Positions 1 through 6,100 of a DNA stretch of 6,140 bases are shown one piece after another. This DNA is from Candidatus Uhrbacteria bacterium. Its GTDB lineage: Bacteria; Patescibacteriota; Patescibacteriia; UBA9934; UBA10169. Position 1 is the first letter of the stretch. Each line of letters starts with the position of its first letter. The notes beneath the pieces are model-generated. The model saw only the letters and a list, made by a program, of their open reading frames with translations. It did no database searches and was not told where the DNA came from. A program made the translations under genes and the position numbers. Location of the stretch: contig DNYJ01000032.1 in assembly GCA_003505155.1 (NCBI GenBank), forward strand, positions 409 to 6,548, written 5' to 3'.

Positions 1-1
1 T

Positions 2-1657
2 GCTTTGACGGGAGAGAAGTGGATAATGACCGAGGAAGAGATTGGGTGGTACAAAAAATTCAATGTGCCGCCGCATCCGTGGGCTCCTTTGGTGCGTCTC
101 AAGCATTTGATGGGTTTTCCGTCCGGGATTGCGATTTGGAAGAAGCCTCACGCGGAAACTCACGAGCCGATTCTCTCCTTTGTGCATCCTGACAGTCCGT
201 ATCAAATCATCACTGACAAAGAGTGGTTCAACCGCGAGTTTGCGCAAACCAGGCTCGAGCTTAATCCAGCCAAGCCGTTCTTTGATCAATTCCGCGAACT
301 GGCTTACTCCATTCCCGTCGGCAATCTCCGCGACGATGGCTCGAATGTGAATTGTGTCGGTGTGGATATCATCACCAGTCAGGATTCCTACATGATGTTT
401 GGCGGGTACGGAAACAAACGGAATTTTTACAGTGCGATTACTTATCTCTCGGAAGATTCCTGCCTTTTGACGAATGTCAAGGCGATTCATCGTTCCTATA
501 TGATCAATGCGTGCGCGGATCTTCACAACTGCCGCTACTGTTTTCAAAATGGCCAGTTGATGAACTGCACGTTTTCTTTTGCTTGTGACAACCTCGAGAA
601 CTGTTACGGCACCTGCAACCACAGCCATAAGAAATATCTTTTCTGGAACGAACAGCTCTCGCAAGGAGAATGGGAGAAATGCGTTGGCGAGATTGACTTG
701 AGCGATCGACGTGTTTGGGATGCCGAAGTGGCGAAGTTTCACAAAATGGTAATGGAGGATACCTACTGGCCGCAGGATTTTCGCGTCGAGCCGCTTGAGG
801 ACTGGAGCGGGGAGTATCTTCTCACGGCGACGCGCGTGCATGATTCGTATTGGATTGATAAAGGCCTAGATCTCTATCATTGCTGGGTTCATGCGGAAAC
901 GGAGCAGAGCGCGTTTACGGTATGGTCAGGTTGGGGAGACCGTGCGTATATGTCGAGCGACTTGTTGACACCTCATGAGGTGAAGATGTCCATGCGTCTT
1001 TGGAGGTCGCAGAATATGGAGTACTGCATGGACTGTTATGATTGCGAGAATTGTTTTGGGTGCGTTGGCTTGCGCAAAAAGACGTTTCACATTTACAACA
1101 AACCGTATGCGGAGGACGAGTACTGGGCGCGCGTGGACGAGATCAAGTGCGCGATGCTCGATCGCGGAGAGTATGGGATGTTTTTTCCGGCGGAGATTTC
1201 TCAAGTCGGTTACCAGTTCTCGATGGGGCAGATGTTTCTTGGGTACACAGACGCGGAGCTTGATGCGTTCGGCGCGTCTCGTTTCGATACGAACAAAGGC
1301 AATGTGGATGTTGGGGACAAGGTGATCCGATCGTCTGATCTTCCAGACCGACTGACAGACGTAGATCCGGCGCGTCACATCGGCAAGCCGATTCTTGATG
1401 AGAAGCTTGGACGCATGTTTACGATCACGCCAAGCGAGTTCAAGTTTTATCAAAAACACGGCGTCCCAATTCCGCGCGAGCATTTTCTCACGCGCATGAC
1501 GAACTTGTTTCGACACGCCAACACGCCAATTCCGGAAGATGTTACCTGTGCCAAGTGCGGGATTGAAGTGAGAACGTGGAAGAACGCACTCTTCTCCGGT
1601 CGCCGCCGCGTGCTGTGTCGTCCATGCTATCTCAAGTATCTAGAAGCACGTGGCTAA
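2..1657 (+). CDS. Cys-rich hexad-repeat protein with C-terminal zinc ribbon, paralogue 1 (5' partial)
   Basis: Function unknown. The reading frame is open from base 2, and the first residues (ALTGEKW) align with residues about 28 onward of the two complete paralogues here (CALTGKPW), so roughly 30 N-terminal residues lie outside the window. The TTG at 5 is an internal Leu codon, not a start. Visible in order: an EEEIGWYKKFNVPP motif, a block ending FFDQFRELAYSIP, nine six-residue repeats (458-619, for example CADLHN, CRYCFQ, CDNLEN), a HKKYLFWNEQLSQGEW block, a second Cys tract (1007-1078) ending CFGCVGL, then KKTFHIYNKPYAEDEYW, and a CxxC-x19-CxxC zinc ribbon (1547-1627). No signal peptide or membrane segment is seen in the visible part. 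It is followed after 36 bases by a same-strand paralogue, so the two may be co-transcribed. Relatives in Patescibacteria sometimes carry a 'CaiB/BaiF' label (my recollection), but nothing here resembles a CoA-transferase. Confidence 0.9.
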   Translation, partial: ALTGEKWIMTEEEIGWYKKFNVPPHPWAPLVRLKHLMGFPSGIAIWKKPHAETHEPILSFVHPDSPYQIITDKEWFNREFAQTRLELNPAKPFFDQFRELAYSIPVGNLRDDGSNVNCVGVDIITSQDSYMMFGGYGNKRNFYSAITYLSEDSCLLTNVKAIHRSYMINACADLHNCRYCFQNGQLMNCTFSFACDNLENCYGTCNHSHKKYLFWNEQLSQGEWEKCVGEIDLSDRRVWDAEVAKFHKMVMEDTYWPQDFRVEPLEDWSGEYLLTATRVHDSYWIDKGLDLYHCWVHAETEQSAFTVWSGWGDRAYMSSDLLTPHEVKMSMRLWRSQNMEYCMDCYDCENCFGCVGLRKKTFHIYNKPYAEDEYWARVDEIKCAMLDRGEYGMFFPAEISQVGYQFSMGQMFLGYTDAELDAFGASRFDTNKGNVDVGDKVIRSSDLPDRLTDVDPARHIGKPILDEKLGRMFTITPSEFKFYQKHGVPIPREHFLTRMTNLFRHANTPIPEDVTCAKCGIEVRTWKNALFSGRRRVLCRPCYLKYLEARG

Positions 1658-1668
1658 GAGCTCGGCTA

Positions 1669-1690
1669 ATTCGCGCGAATAGGCGAATAG
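1669..1690. repeat. Small palindrome and tandem octamer between paralogues 1 and 2
   Basis: The 36-base gap between the first two paralogues holds a perfect 12-bp palindrome ATTCGCGCGAAT (1669-1680) overlapping a tandem repeat of GCGAATAG (1675-1682 and 1683-1690). No copy of the 72-bp element is present here, unlike after paralogues 2 and 3. There is no T-run, so it is not a normal intrinsic terminator. It could bind a regulator or be incidental. Confidence 0.4.
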
Positions 1691-1693
1691 TTT

Positions 1694-3436
1694 ATGTCCA
1701 ATACACCCAACTTCGATCAACGTCTTAACGCCATCCTCTCTTCTCTCAAGCCGGGGGAAGAGCGCGTTTGCGCGCTTACGGGCAAACCGTGGATACTCGA
1801 CGAGACGGAAATTGCTATTTGCAAAAAATTCCGCGTGCCGCCGTCGAAGATAAAACCCGGGACGCGGATGAACATGTTGAACGGTTACAATACGGGGCTC
1901 GCGATTTTTTGGAACACGGATGTCTCGACGGGGAAACCAATCATCTCTGCCATCCATCCTGATCTCCCGTTCAAAGTTATAGACGACATTGTTTGGTACC
2001 GGCATGATTTTTCGGACAAGGGCGTCGAGATCAACCTCGAGCGTCCAGTCATTGATCAGATCTGGGATCTAGTGCAAGTCGTGCCGGTGCGAGCCAAACG
2101 CAATCGCGATGTGGACGAAAAATCCATTGCGGTCGGCTCCGTTCAAACGCACGAGGGTTATATGACGTGCTCATCGGGGGCGACCAGATCGTGTTATACC
2201 TACGCACAGTTCGGAGCGGAAGACTGCATAGACGTGACGAACGGTTACGAAGCTGCTCGATCCTACGCCATCAGCGATTCGCACAACATTGTGGATTCGG
2301 AGTTTGTGTTCAGCTCCCATCGTTGTCTCAAGAGCTCGTTTCTTTTTGACTGCCGAGACTGCGAATATTGTTTTGGGGCGACGAACAAACGGCACAAAAA
2401 ATTTCTCTGGTTTAATGAACAACTCTCGGAGGAGGAGTGGAAGAGATGTCGAGCGGAGGCGGATCTTGGATGTCGAAGTGTCGCGGATGCTTGGCTCGCG
2501 AAGTTCTACGGGTTTTGGCGCGAGGAAGGCGTCTGGCCTGCATTGTTCGGAATCAATAATCAGGAATGTGAGGGCGAGCATATTTTTAACTCGGTACGAT
2601 GCCGGGAAGCGTTTTGGATGGAGAAGTGCATCGATTGTGTGCGTTGCCGCTTTGGACTCGAGGGAAATGACTGTGCCTATTGCAGCGGATTCGGTTGGGA
2701 GGCGCGCAGTTACATGTCTACCGGCGGTGTGGGAGGTGCGGACAATAAATTCACGATGGGGAACAATGACAGTCTTGGGCTTGAGTACTGCGCGATGTGC
2801 GACAATTGTCAGTATTGCTTTGGCTGTGTTGGGCTCAATAAAAAAGAATTCCACATTTTTAACAAACCGTATTCTAAAGAGGAGTACTGGCGCCGAGTGG
2901 ACGAGCTTAAATGCCGCATGCTGGATGATGAAAGTTACGGCGAATTTTTTCCCGGCAAGTTTTCTCTTTCCGGATTTGAACACTCGGCTGGCGCGGTGTA
3001 CTTCGATTATCGTGAACGCGATCTCGAACGCTTCGGTGCCATTCGCGTGGATGTGGCGCGAGGACTTGTGCTTGCGCCAAAGCGGGAAGACAGCCACGTC
3101 GTGCGGCTCCGACTTGATGAACTTCCTGATTGCGTTGATGAGGTTCAAAACGGAATTCTCAATTCGCCGATTTATGATGAGGAACTCGACCGCGATTTCA
3201 GCATCGTGCCGCGCGAGCTTGCCATGTATCAAGAAAAACGCTGGCCTCTGCCGCGCCGCCACTTCATCGCGCGCCTCACGCGCTGGCTCCGTCATGCGAA
3301 CTCGCCATTCTCTGAGGAGGTTGTTTGCGGGGAGTGCAAGAAAAAAACGCAAACGTACAAGAACTTTGTCTTTGGCGACGATCGGATGGTTTACTGCATG
3401 AGCTGTTATAATGCATTTATTGAAAAAGTAGGGTAG
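1694..3436 (+). CDS. Cys-rich hexad-repeat protein with C-terminal zinc ribbon, paralogue 2
   Basis: Complete 580-residue member of the same family; function unknown. The ATG at 1694 is supported because MSNTPNFDQRL matches the start of paralogue 3 (MSKTPNYDAKV). An AGG ten bases upstream is at best a weak ribosome site. Domains: degenerate N-terminal ribbon-like motif (CALTGKPW ... EIAICKKFRVPP), a block ending VIDQIWDLVQVVP, nine hexads at 2225-2386 (for example SHNIVD, SEFVFS, CRDCEY), then HKKFLWFNEQLSEEEW. A middle segment rich in CxxC follows, then a second tract at 2771-2842 ending CFGCVGL, KKEFHIFNKPYSKEEYW, an ELAMYQEKRWPLPRRHF motif echoing the N-terminus, and a CxxC-x19-CxxC ribbon at 3326-3406. 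It appears soluble. The stop is followed two bases later by repeat element A, exactly as in paralogue 3 with element C. A long antisense reading frame over 2171-3523 is a shadow. Confidence 0.93.
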   Translation: MSNTPNFDQRLNAILSSLKPGEERVCALTGKPWILDETEIAICKKFRVPPSKIKPGTRMNMLNGYNTGLAIFWNTDVSTGKPIISAIHPDLPFKVIDDIVWYRHDFSDKGVEINLERPVIDQIWDLVQVVPVRAKRNRDVDEKSIAVGSVQTHEGYMTCSSGATRSCYTYAQFGAEDCIDVTNGYEAARSYAISDSHNIVDSEFVFSSHRCLKSSFLFDCRDCEYCFGATNKRHKKFLWFNEQLSEEEWKRCRAEADLGCRSVADAWLAKFYGFWREEGVWPALFGINNQECEGEHIFNSVRCREAFWMEKCIDCVRCRFGLEGNDCAYCSGFGWEARSYMSTGGVGGADNKFTMGNNDSLGLEYCAMCDNCQYCFGCVGLNKKEFHIFNKPYSKEEYWRRVDELKCRMLDDESYGEFFPGKFSLSGFEHSAGAVYFDYRERDLERFGAIRVDVARGLVLAPKREDSHVVRLRLDELPDCVDEVQNGILNSPIYDEELDRDFSIVPRELAMYQEKRWPLPRRHFIARLTRWLRHANSPFSEEVVCGECKKKTQTYKNFVFGDDRMVYCMSCYNAFIEKVG

Positions 3437-3438
3437 AC

Positions 3439-3510
3439 TTGTCACGACGTGACAATACATCCCTATAAACATTGATGATATTGTCACGTCGTGACAATTA
3501 TCCACAGGTA
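3439..3510 (+). repeat. REP/BIME-like element, copy A
   Basis: A 72-bp element made of palindrome TTGTCACGACGTGACAA (3439-3455), a 25-bp spacer (3456-3480), the reverse complement of that palindrome (3481-3497), and a 13-bp tail TTATCCACAGGTA (3498-3510). Each palindrome can fold as a 7-bp stem with a three-base loop, or the two can pair with each other over 17 bp. It is identical to copy C, and the identity extends to 78 bp (3437-3514 versus 6027-6104). It fills the gap between the stop of paralogue 2 and the start of the transposase gene. Palindromic repeats next to a RAYT gene are the expected substrate of that enzyme. Confidence 0.95.
3498..3506 (+). promoter_or_regulatory. Consensus DnaA-box sequence in element A
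   Basis: TTATCCACA is a perfect match to the classical 9-bp DnaA binding site and directly abuts the right palindrome. Binding is not shown; the match is by sequence only. It lies immediately upstream of the transposase start codon. Confidence 0.5.
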
Positions 3511-4232
3511 TGACCAGAGACATTGAGCTTTCCGTTGATGAAATTTACCACGTCTACAATCGTGGGGTTGATGGGCGGAATACATTTCTTACTGATGCCC
3601 ACTTCCGCAGATTTTATGAGTCCATGTACTTATTTAACGATGTCAACTTTGAAGACGCTGGAGGTGGTTGGAATGCGAGGATGGCTGAACTTAATACCAT
3701 GCGAGTGACTGGATATGATCCTCGCGAACGACTTGTAGATATTATCGCTTTTAATCTCATGGACAATCACTTTCACATGGGCTTAATACCCGCGGTCGAA
3801 GACGGTGTTTCGATCTTTATGCATAAGCTTCAAATGAGCCATTCTAAGCACTTAAACTTTGGGCTGGATCGGTCAGGCTCATTGTTCAACCGACCATTTA
3901 AGGCTAAGCACGTGAACAATGCGGCTTACGCTGATTTTCTACCCATCTATATTCATTGGAACTCAGGGGATCGTTACGGAGTACCATGGAGGGAGGGGGT
4001 GGTAGAGGATTGGGCTGGGGCGTTGGCATTGCTCGACCGGCACCCGTGGTCGAGTCATGGTGTCGCCATGAGGCGGTCACAAGATCTCCCTGTTGTGGAT
4101 GAGCGATATTTACATGGTATGTATGGTTCCCCCGAGGAGTATATAGATCACATGCGTCAGTGGAGCACAAGGTACCGTGACCAGTTAAAAGAAATTGAAG
4201 ATTTTGTCACTGATGATATTGTCACGACGTGA
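3510..4232 (+). CDS. REP-associated transposase (RAYT, Y1/HUH IS200-like family), possibly inactive
   Basis: A 240-residue member of the single-strand HUH transposase superfamily, REP-associated branch. These enzymes cleave and join single-stranded DNA at palindromic repeats. Visible: an N-terminal YHVYNRGVDGR strand; the metal-binding HUH motif MDNHFHM (His87 and His89); the RSGSLFNRPFKAKHV motif (from residue 121); YIHWNS; and a C-terminal WSSHG ... YGSPEEYIDHMRQW segment, all in normal order. Oddity: relatives have a catalytic Tyr in a YxxYFN helix just before RSG, but here the equivalent stretch is MSHSKHLNFG, with His111 and His114 at the two Tyr positions. The enzyme may therefore be inactive or unusual. 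The ATG is the last base of element A plus two more; an in-frame TGA at 3492 and no other start codon between make it the only upstream choice. AGG sits only one base from the ATG, too close for a normal ribosome site. The last codons (DIVTT, stop) lie in element B. Confidence 0.9.
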   Translation: MTRDIELSVDEIYHVYNRGVDGRNTFLTDAHFRRFYESMYLFNDVNFEDAGGGWNARMAELNTMRVTGYDPRERLVDIIAFNLMDNHFHMGLIPAVEDGVSIFMHKLQMSHSKHLNFGLDRSGSLFNRPFKAKHVNNAAYADFLPIYIHWNSGDRYGVPWREGVVEDWAGALALLDRHPWSSHGVAMRRSQDLPVVDERYLHGMYGSPEEYIDHMRQWSTRYRDQLKEIEDFVTDDIVTT

Positions 4233-4243
4233 CAATATCATCA
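4211..4243. repeat. 33-bp perfect palindrome spanning the transposase stop codon
   Basis: The left palindrome of copy B is extended on both sides because TGATGATA (4211-4218) before it is the reverse complement of TATCATCA (4236-4243) after it. The result is 16 paired bases on each side of a single central A at 4227. An extra half-site TTGTCAC lies just upstream at 4204-4210. The left arm encodes the last residues of the transposase (DDIVTT). The corresponding left palindromes in copies A and C are only 17 bp. Confidence 0.9.
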
Positions 4244-4277
4244 ACGTTTATAGGGATATATTGTCACGTCGTGACAA

Positions 4278-4286
4278 TTATCCACA
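4278..4286 (+). promoter_or_regulatory. Consensus DnaA-box sequence in element B
   Basis: The same TTATCCACA sequence occurs at the same place in the element, upstream of paralogue 3. It is part of the conserved 13-bp tail, which keeps its orientation even though the spacer of this copy is inverted. Confidence 0.5.
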
Positions 4287-4288
4287 GG
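4286..4288 (+). promoter_or_regulatory. Likely ribosome binding site of paralogue 3, supplied by repeat B
   Basis: AGG lies seven bases before the ATG at 4296 and belongs to the repeat tail (CACAGGTA). In the transposase and uppP genes the same AGG is only one base from the ATG. Only paralogue 3 therefore has a normal spacing, because AGCTT separates the repeat from its start codon. Confidence 0.4.
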
Positions 4289-4295
4289 TAAGCTT

Positions 4296-6026
4296 ATGAG
4301 CAAAACTCCAAATTACGATGCGAAAGTGAAAATCATTCTTGATCAACTAGGGCCGGGTGAGCGTACCTGCACAGTGCTCGGAACGAAGTGGATGATGGAT
4401 GAGGCTGAGATCGAGATGTATCGCAAGTACAACGTCCCGCCTTCGAAGTACGCTCCCCTAACACGGATGAAACTTTTGAACAGTCACATCGTGATTTTTG
4501 ACTTGTGGTACAACCGCCATGTCGAAACGGGGAAGCCGATGGCTTCCATTATCCACCCGGCAACGGGTTATCGTGTGCTTCCGGATGGAGATTGGTTCAA
4601 TCGGGATTTTTCTTTGCTTGGCCGCGCCGTAGATGTTTCAAAATCTTTTCTAGATCAGTTTTCCGAGCTTTCGTATTCCGTGCCACGTTCGGCAAACTTC
4701 AATTACGTCAAACCGGAAAACTCTCTTGCGTTCATCTCGAGGGGGGACGTGAACAGTTATTTTGTCTTGGCTTGTCAGTCAAAGAACACCGTGTACTCCA
4801 TGAACGCAACGGACGTAGAGGATTCGGCAGAGATTGAACTTTCCTATCACGTCGTGCGTTCTTACAACGTCCTGCATTCTCAAAACATCTCCGACAGTCT
4901 GTTTATTCGAGAATGTCTGAACTGTTACGGAAGCGCCTTTCTGTTTGATTGTCGCGATTGCGAGTATTGCTTTGGCGCTACGAACCAGCGACACAAAAAA
5001 TATCTTTGGTTCAACGAACAGCTCGGTGAGGCGGAATGGAAGAAGCGTCGGTCGACCGTTGATCTCTCTTCCTATGAACTGCGTAGGGAATACGAAGCCA
5101 GATTTGCGGATCTTGTTGCTAAAGCTGTCTGGCCGGAGGATTGGAACGTACGTTGTGAAGACGTTTCCGGGGACTATTTATACGGTTGTACGCGCGTGTT
5201 TAATTCCTTCTATGCCTGCGAGGGAAGCCGTGACCTCGACTGGGTGAATCTTGCGTACGGTCAGGCATCCAATGACTGTGCTCTGTGTGCCGCAGTGGTG
5301 GCCGGATCGGATTGTTACTATGGCGTGGGTAACGCCGAATGTTCGAAAAATCGCTTTAGCCTCTCTATTCTTACACGCTGTCTGGAGTGCGAGTTCTGCA
5401 CGTGTTGTATGGATTGTGAGTTCTGTTTTGGATGCGTGGGGTTACGTCGAAAGAAGTATTGCATCCTCAACAAACAATATTCGGAAGCAGCGTATTGGGA
5501 AAAGGTGGATGCTATCAAATGCGCGATGTTGGATCGAGGCGAATATGGAGACTTTCCTTCCGCCGGATTCTCCACCCAGCAGTGGGCGGGGTGCGGTGCT
5601 GTACATATCTACGACGCAACAAAAGAGGAACTCCTGAAACTTGGTGTCAAGGATATTGCACCGGGAGACGATGGAGCCGAAGGTGAGCCGATAGATCCCT
5701 CAAAACTTCATGTGTCAAGTGAAATTCCAGACAGGATTTCTGACGACATGGCGGGGACGATGTACGTTGACGACCTTTCTCGTCGCCGGTTTTCGTACCT
5801 CAAACCCGAATTGGAAATTTATCGCCGTCTTGGGATTGCGGCTCCACGTTCACATCCGACGCGTCGTATGTTGGATCTCTACGGCGAACTTAATATGGCC
5901 GTGGAGGAAGATGTAACGTGCGCGAAATGCTCGAAGGCCATCTTGGTAGCAAAGAACAAGAAATTTCCTGTTCGAACGGTGTATTGCAAGGAGTGCTACC
6001 TAGCATTTCTCGAACGGCAATCCTAA
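4296..6026 (+). CDS. Cys-rich hexad-repeat protein with C-terminal zinc ribbon, paralogue 3
   Basis: Complete 576-residue third member; function unknown. The start MSKTPNYDAKV matches paralogue 2, and AGG lies seven bases upstream, a good ribosome-site distance. Architecture: N-terminal CTVLGTKWMMDEAEIEMYRKYNVPP; a block ending FLDQFSELSYSVP; nine hexads at 4824-4985 (for example SYHVVR, SYNVLH, SQNISD), the cleanest tract in the window; HKKYLWFNEQLGEAEWKK; a middle region with scattered Cys; a very Cys-dense tract at 5379-5450 (CLECEF, CTCCMD, CEFCFG); RKKYCILNKQYSEAAYW; an E..IYRRLGIAAPRSHP motif; and a CxxC-x18-CxxC ribbon at 5919-5996. The segment FDCRDCEYCFGATN is identical in paralogue 2, but third codon positions differ widely, so conservation is by selection on protein. 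It is preceded by repeat B and followed two bases after its stop by repeat C. Confidence 0.93.
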   Translation: MSKTPNYDAKVKIILDQLGPGERTCTVLGTKWMMDEAEIEMYRKYNVPPSKYAPLTRMKLLNSHIVIFDLWYNRHVETGKPMASIIHPATGYRVLPDGDWFNRDFSLLGRAVDVSKSFLDQFSELSYSVPRSANFNYVKPENSLAFISRGDVNSYFVLACQSKNTVYSMNATDVEDSAEIELSYHVVRSYNVLHSQNISDSLFIRECLNCYGSAFLFDCRDCEYCFGATNQRHKKYLWFNEQLGEAEWKKRRSTVDLSSYELRREYEARFADLVAKAVWPEDWNVRCEDVSGDYLYGCTRVFNSFYACEGSRDLDWVNLAYGQASNDCALCAAVVAGSDCYYGVGNAECSKNRFSLSILTRCLECEFCTCCMDCEFCFGCVGLRRKKYCILNKQYSEAAYWEKVDAIKCAMLDRGEYGDFPSAGFSTQQWAGCGAVHIYDATKEELLKLGVKDIAPGDDGAEGEPIDPSKLHVSSEIPDRISDDMAGTMYVDDLSRRRFSYLKPELEIYRRLGIAAPRSHPTRRMLDLYGELNMAVEEDVTCAKCSKAILVAKNKKFPVRTVYCKECYLAFLERQS

Positions 6027-6028
6027 AC

Positions 6029-6100
6029 TTGTCACGACGTGACAATACATCCCTATAAACATTGATGATATTGTCACGTCGTGACAATTATCCACAGGTA
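6029..6100 (+). repeat. REP/BIME-like element, copy C
   Basis: Palindromes at 6029-6045 and 6071-6087, spacer 6046-6070 and tail 6088-6100, base for base identical to copy A. It begins two bases after the stop of paralogue 3 (TAA then AC), as copy A begins two bases after the stop of paralogue 2 (TAG then AC). It ends on the A of the uppP start codon. This copy has no transposase gene beside it, so it is either a transposed non-autonomous copy or the site from which others were copied. Confidence 0.95.
6088..6096 (+). promoter_or_regulatory. Consensus DnaA-box sequence in element C
   Basis: Third TTATCCACA copy, directly before the uppP start. All three boxes point the same way and are carried by the repeat, so they count as one motif that was copied rather than three independent matches. 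Confidence 0.5.

Larger units (their letters stand above)
3439..4290 (+). mobile_element. REP-transposase-REP unit (elements A and B bracketing a RAYT gene)
   Basis: The transposase gene is bracketed by two copies of the palindromic element, with essentially no other DNA: its start overlaps the end of A and its stop lies inside B. This compact unit of about 0.85 kb sits between two members of a paralogue array. RAYT genes flanked by their own REPs are a known arrangement, and such genes are usually immobile themselves while the REPs spread. Whether this whole unit moved as a piece cannot be decided from one copy. No separate target duplication can be told apart from the repeats themselves. 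Confidence 0.75.
4219..4290 (+). repeat. REP/BIME-like element, copy B (spacer inverted)
   Basis: Same structure as copies A and C: palindromes at 4219-4235 and 4261-4277 and the identical TTATCCACAGGTA tail at 4278-4290. The 25-bp spacer (4236-4260) is the reverse complement of that in A and C, with two differences. The last 33 bases (4258-4290) form a direct repeat with 3478-3510, so recombination between them would delete the transposase gene and leave a single element. The transposase stop codon TGA (4230-4232) lies in the left palindrome. The paralogue 3 start follows five bases after the tail. Confidence 0.94.

Noticed and set aside
5..7. TTG as the start codon of the first gene
   Set aside because: The frame is open to base 2, and the residues before and after the TTG align with internal residues of paralogues 2 and 3, so the gene continues to the left of the window.
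1694..3436. CaiB/BaiF CoA-transferase assignment for the Cys-rich family
   Set aside because: This label is, as I recall, attached to some relatives, but no CoA-transferase features are visible; the proteins are Cys-rich repeat proteins with a zinc ribbon.
3439..3469. Sigma-70 promoter (TTGTCA ... TATAAA) in the element
   Set aside because: The spacing is 19 bases and the -35 part lies in the palindrome. In copy B the spacer is inverted, so the pair is lost. Too weak to annotate.
3439..3497. Intrinsic terminator
   Set aside because: Stable hairpins are possible, but no run of T follows either palindrome in any copy.
2171..3523. 450-residue antisense reading frame
   Set aside because: It overlaps paralogue 2 entirely and has no recognisable domain. 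The sense frame has conserved motifs shared with two paralogues, so this is a codon-bias shadow, as is the antisense frame at 926-1516.
3439..6100. CRISPR array
   Set aside because: There are only three repeats, separated by whole genes, and two of the three spacers are identical with the third being their inverse.
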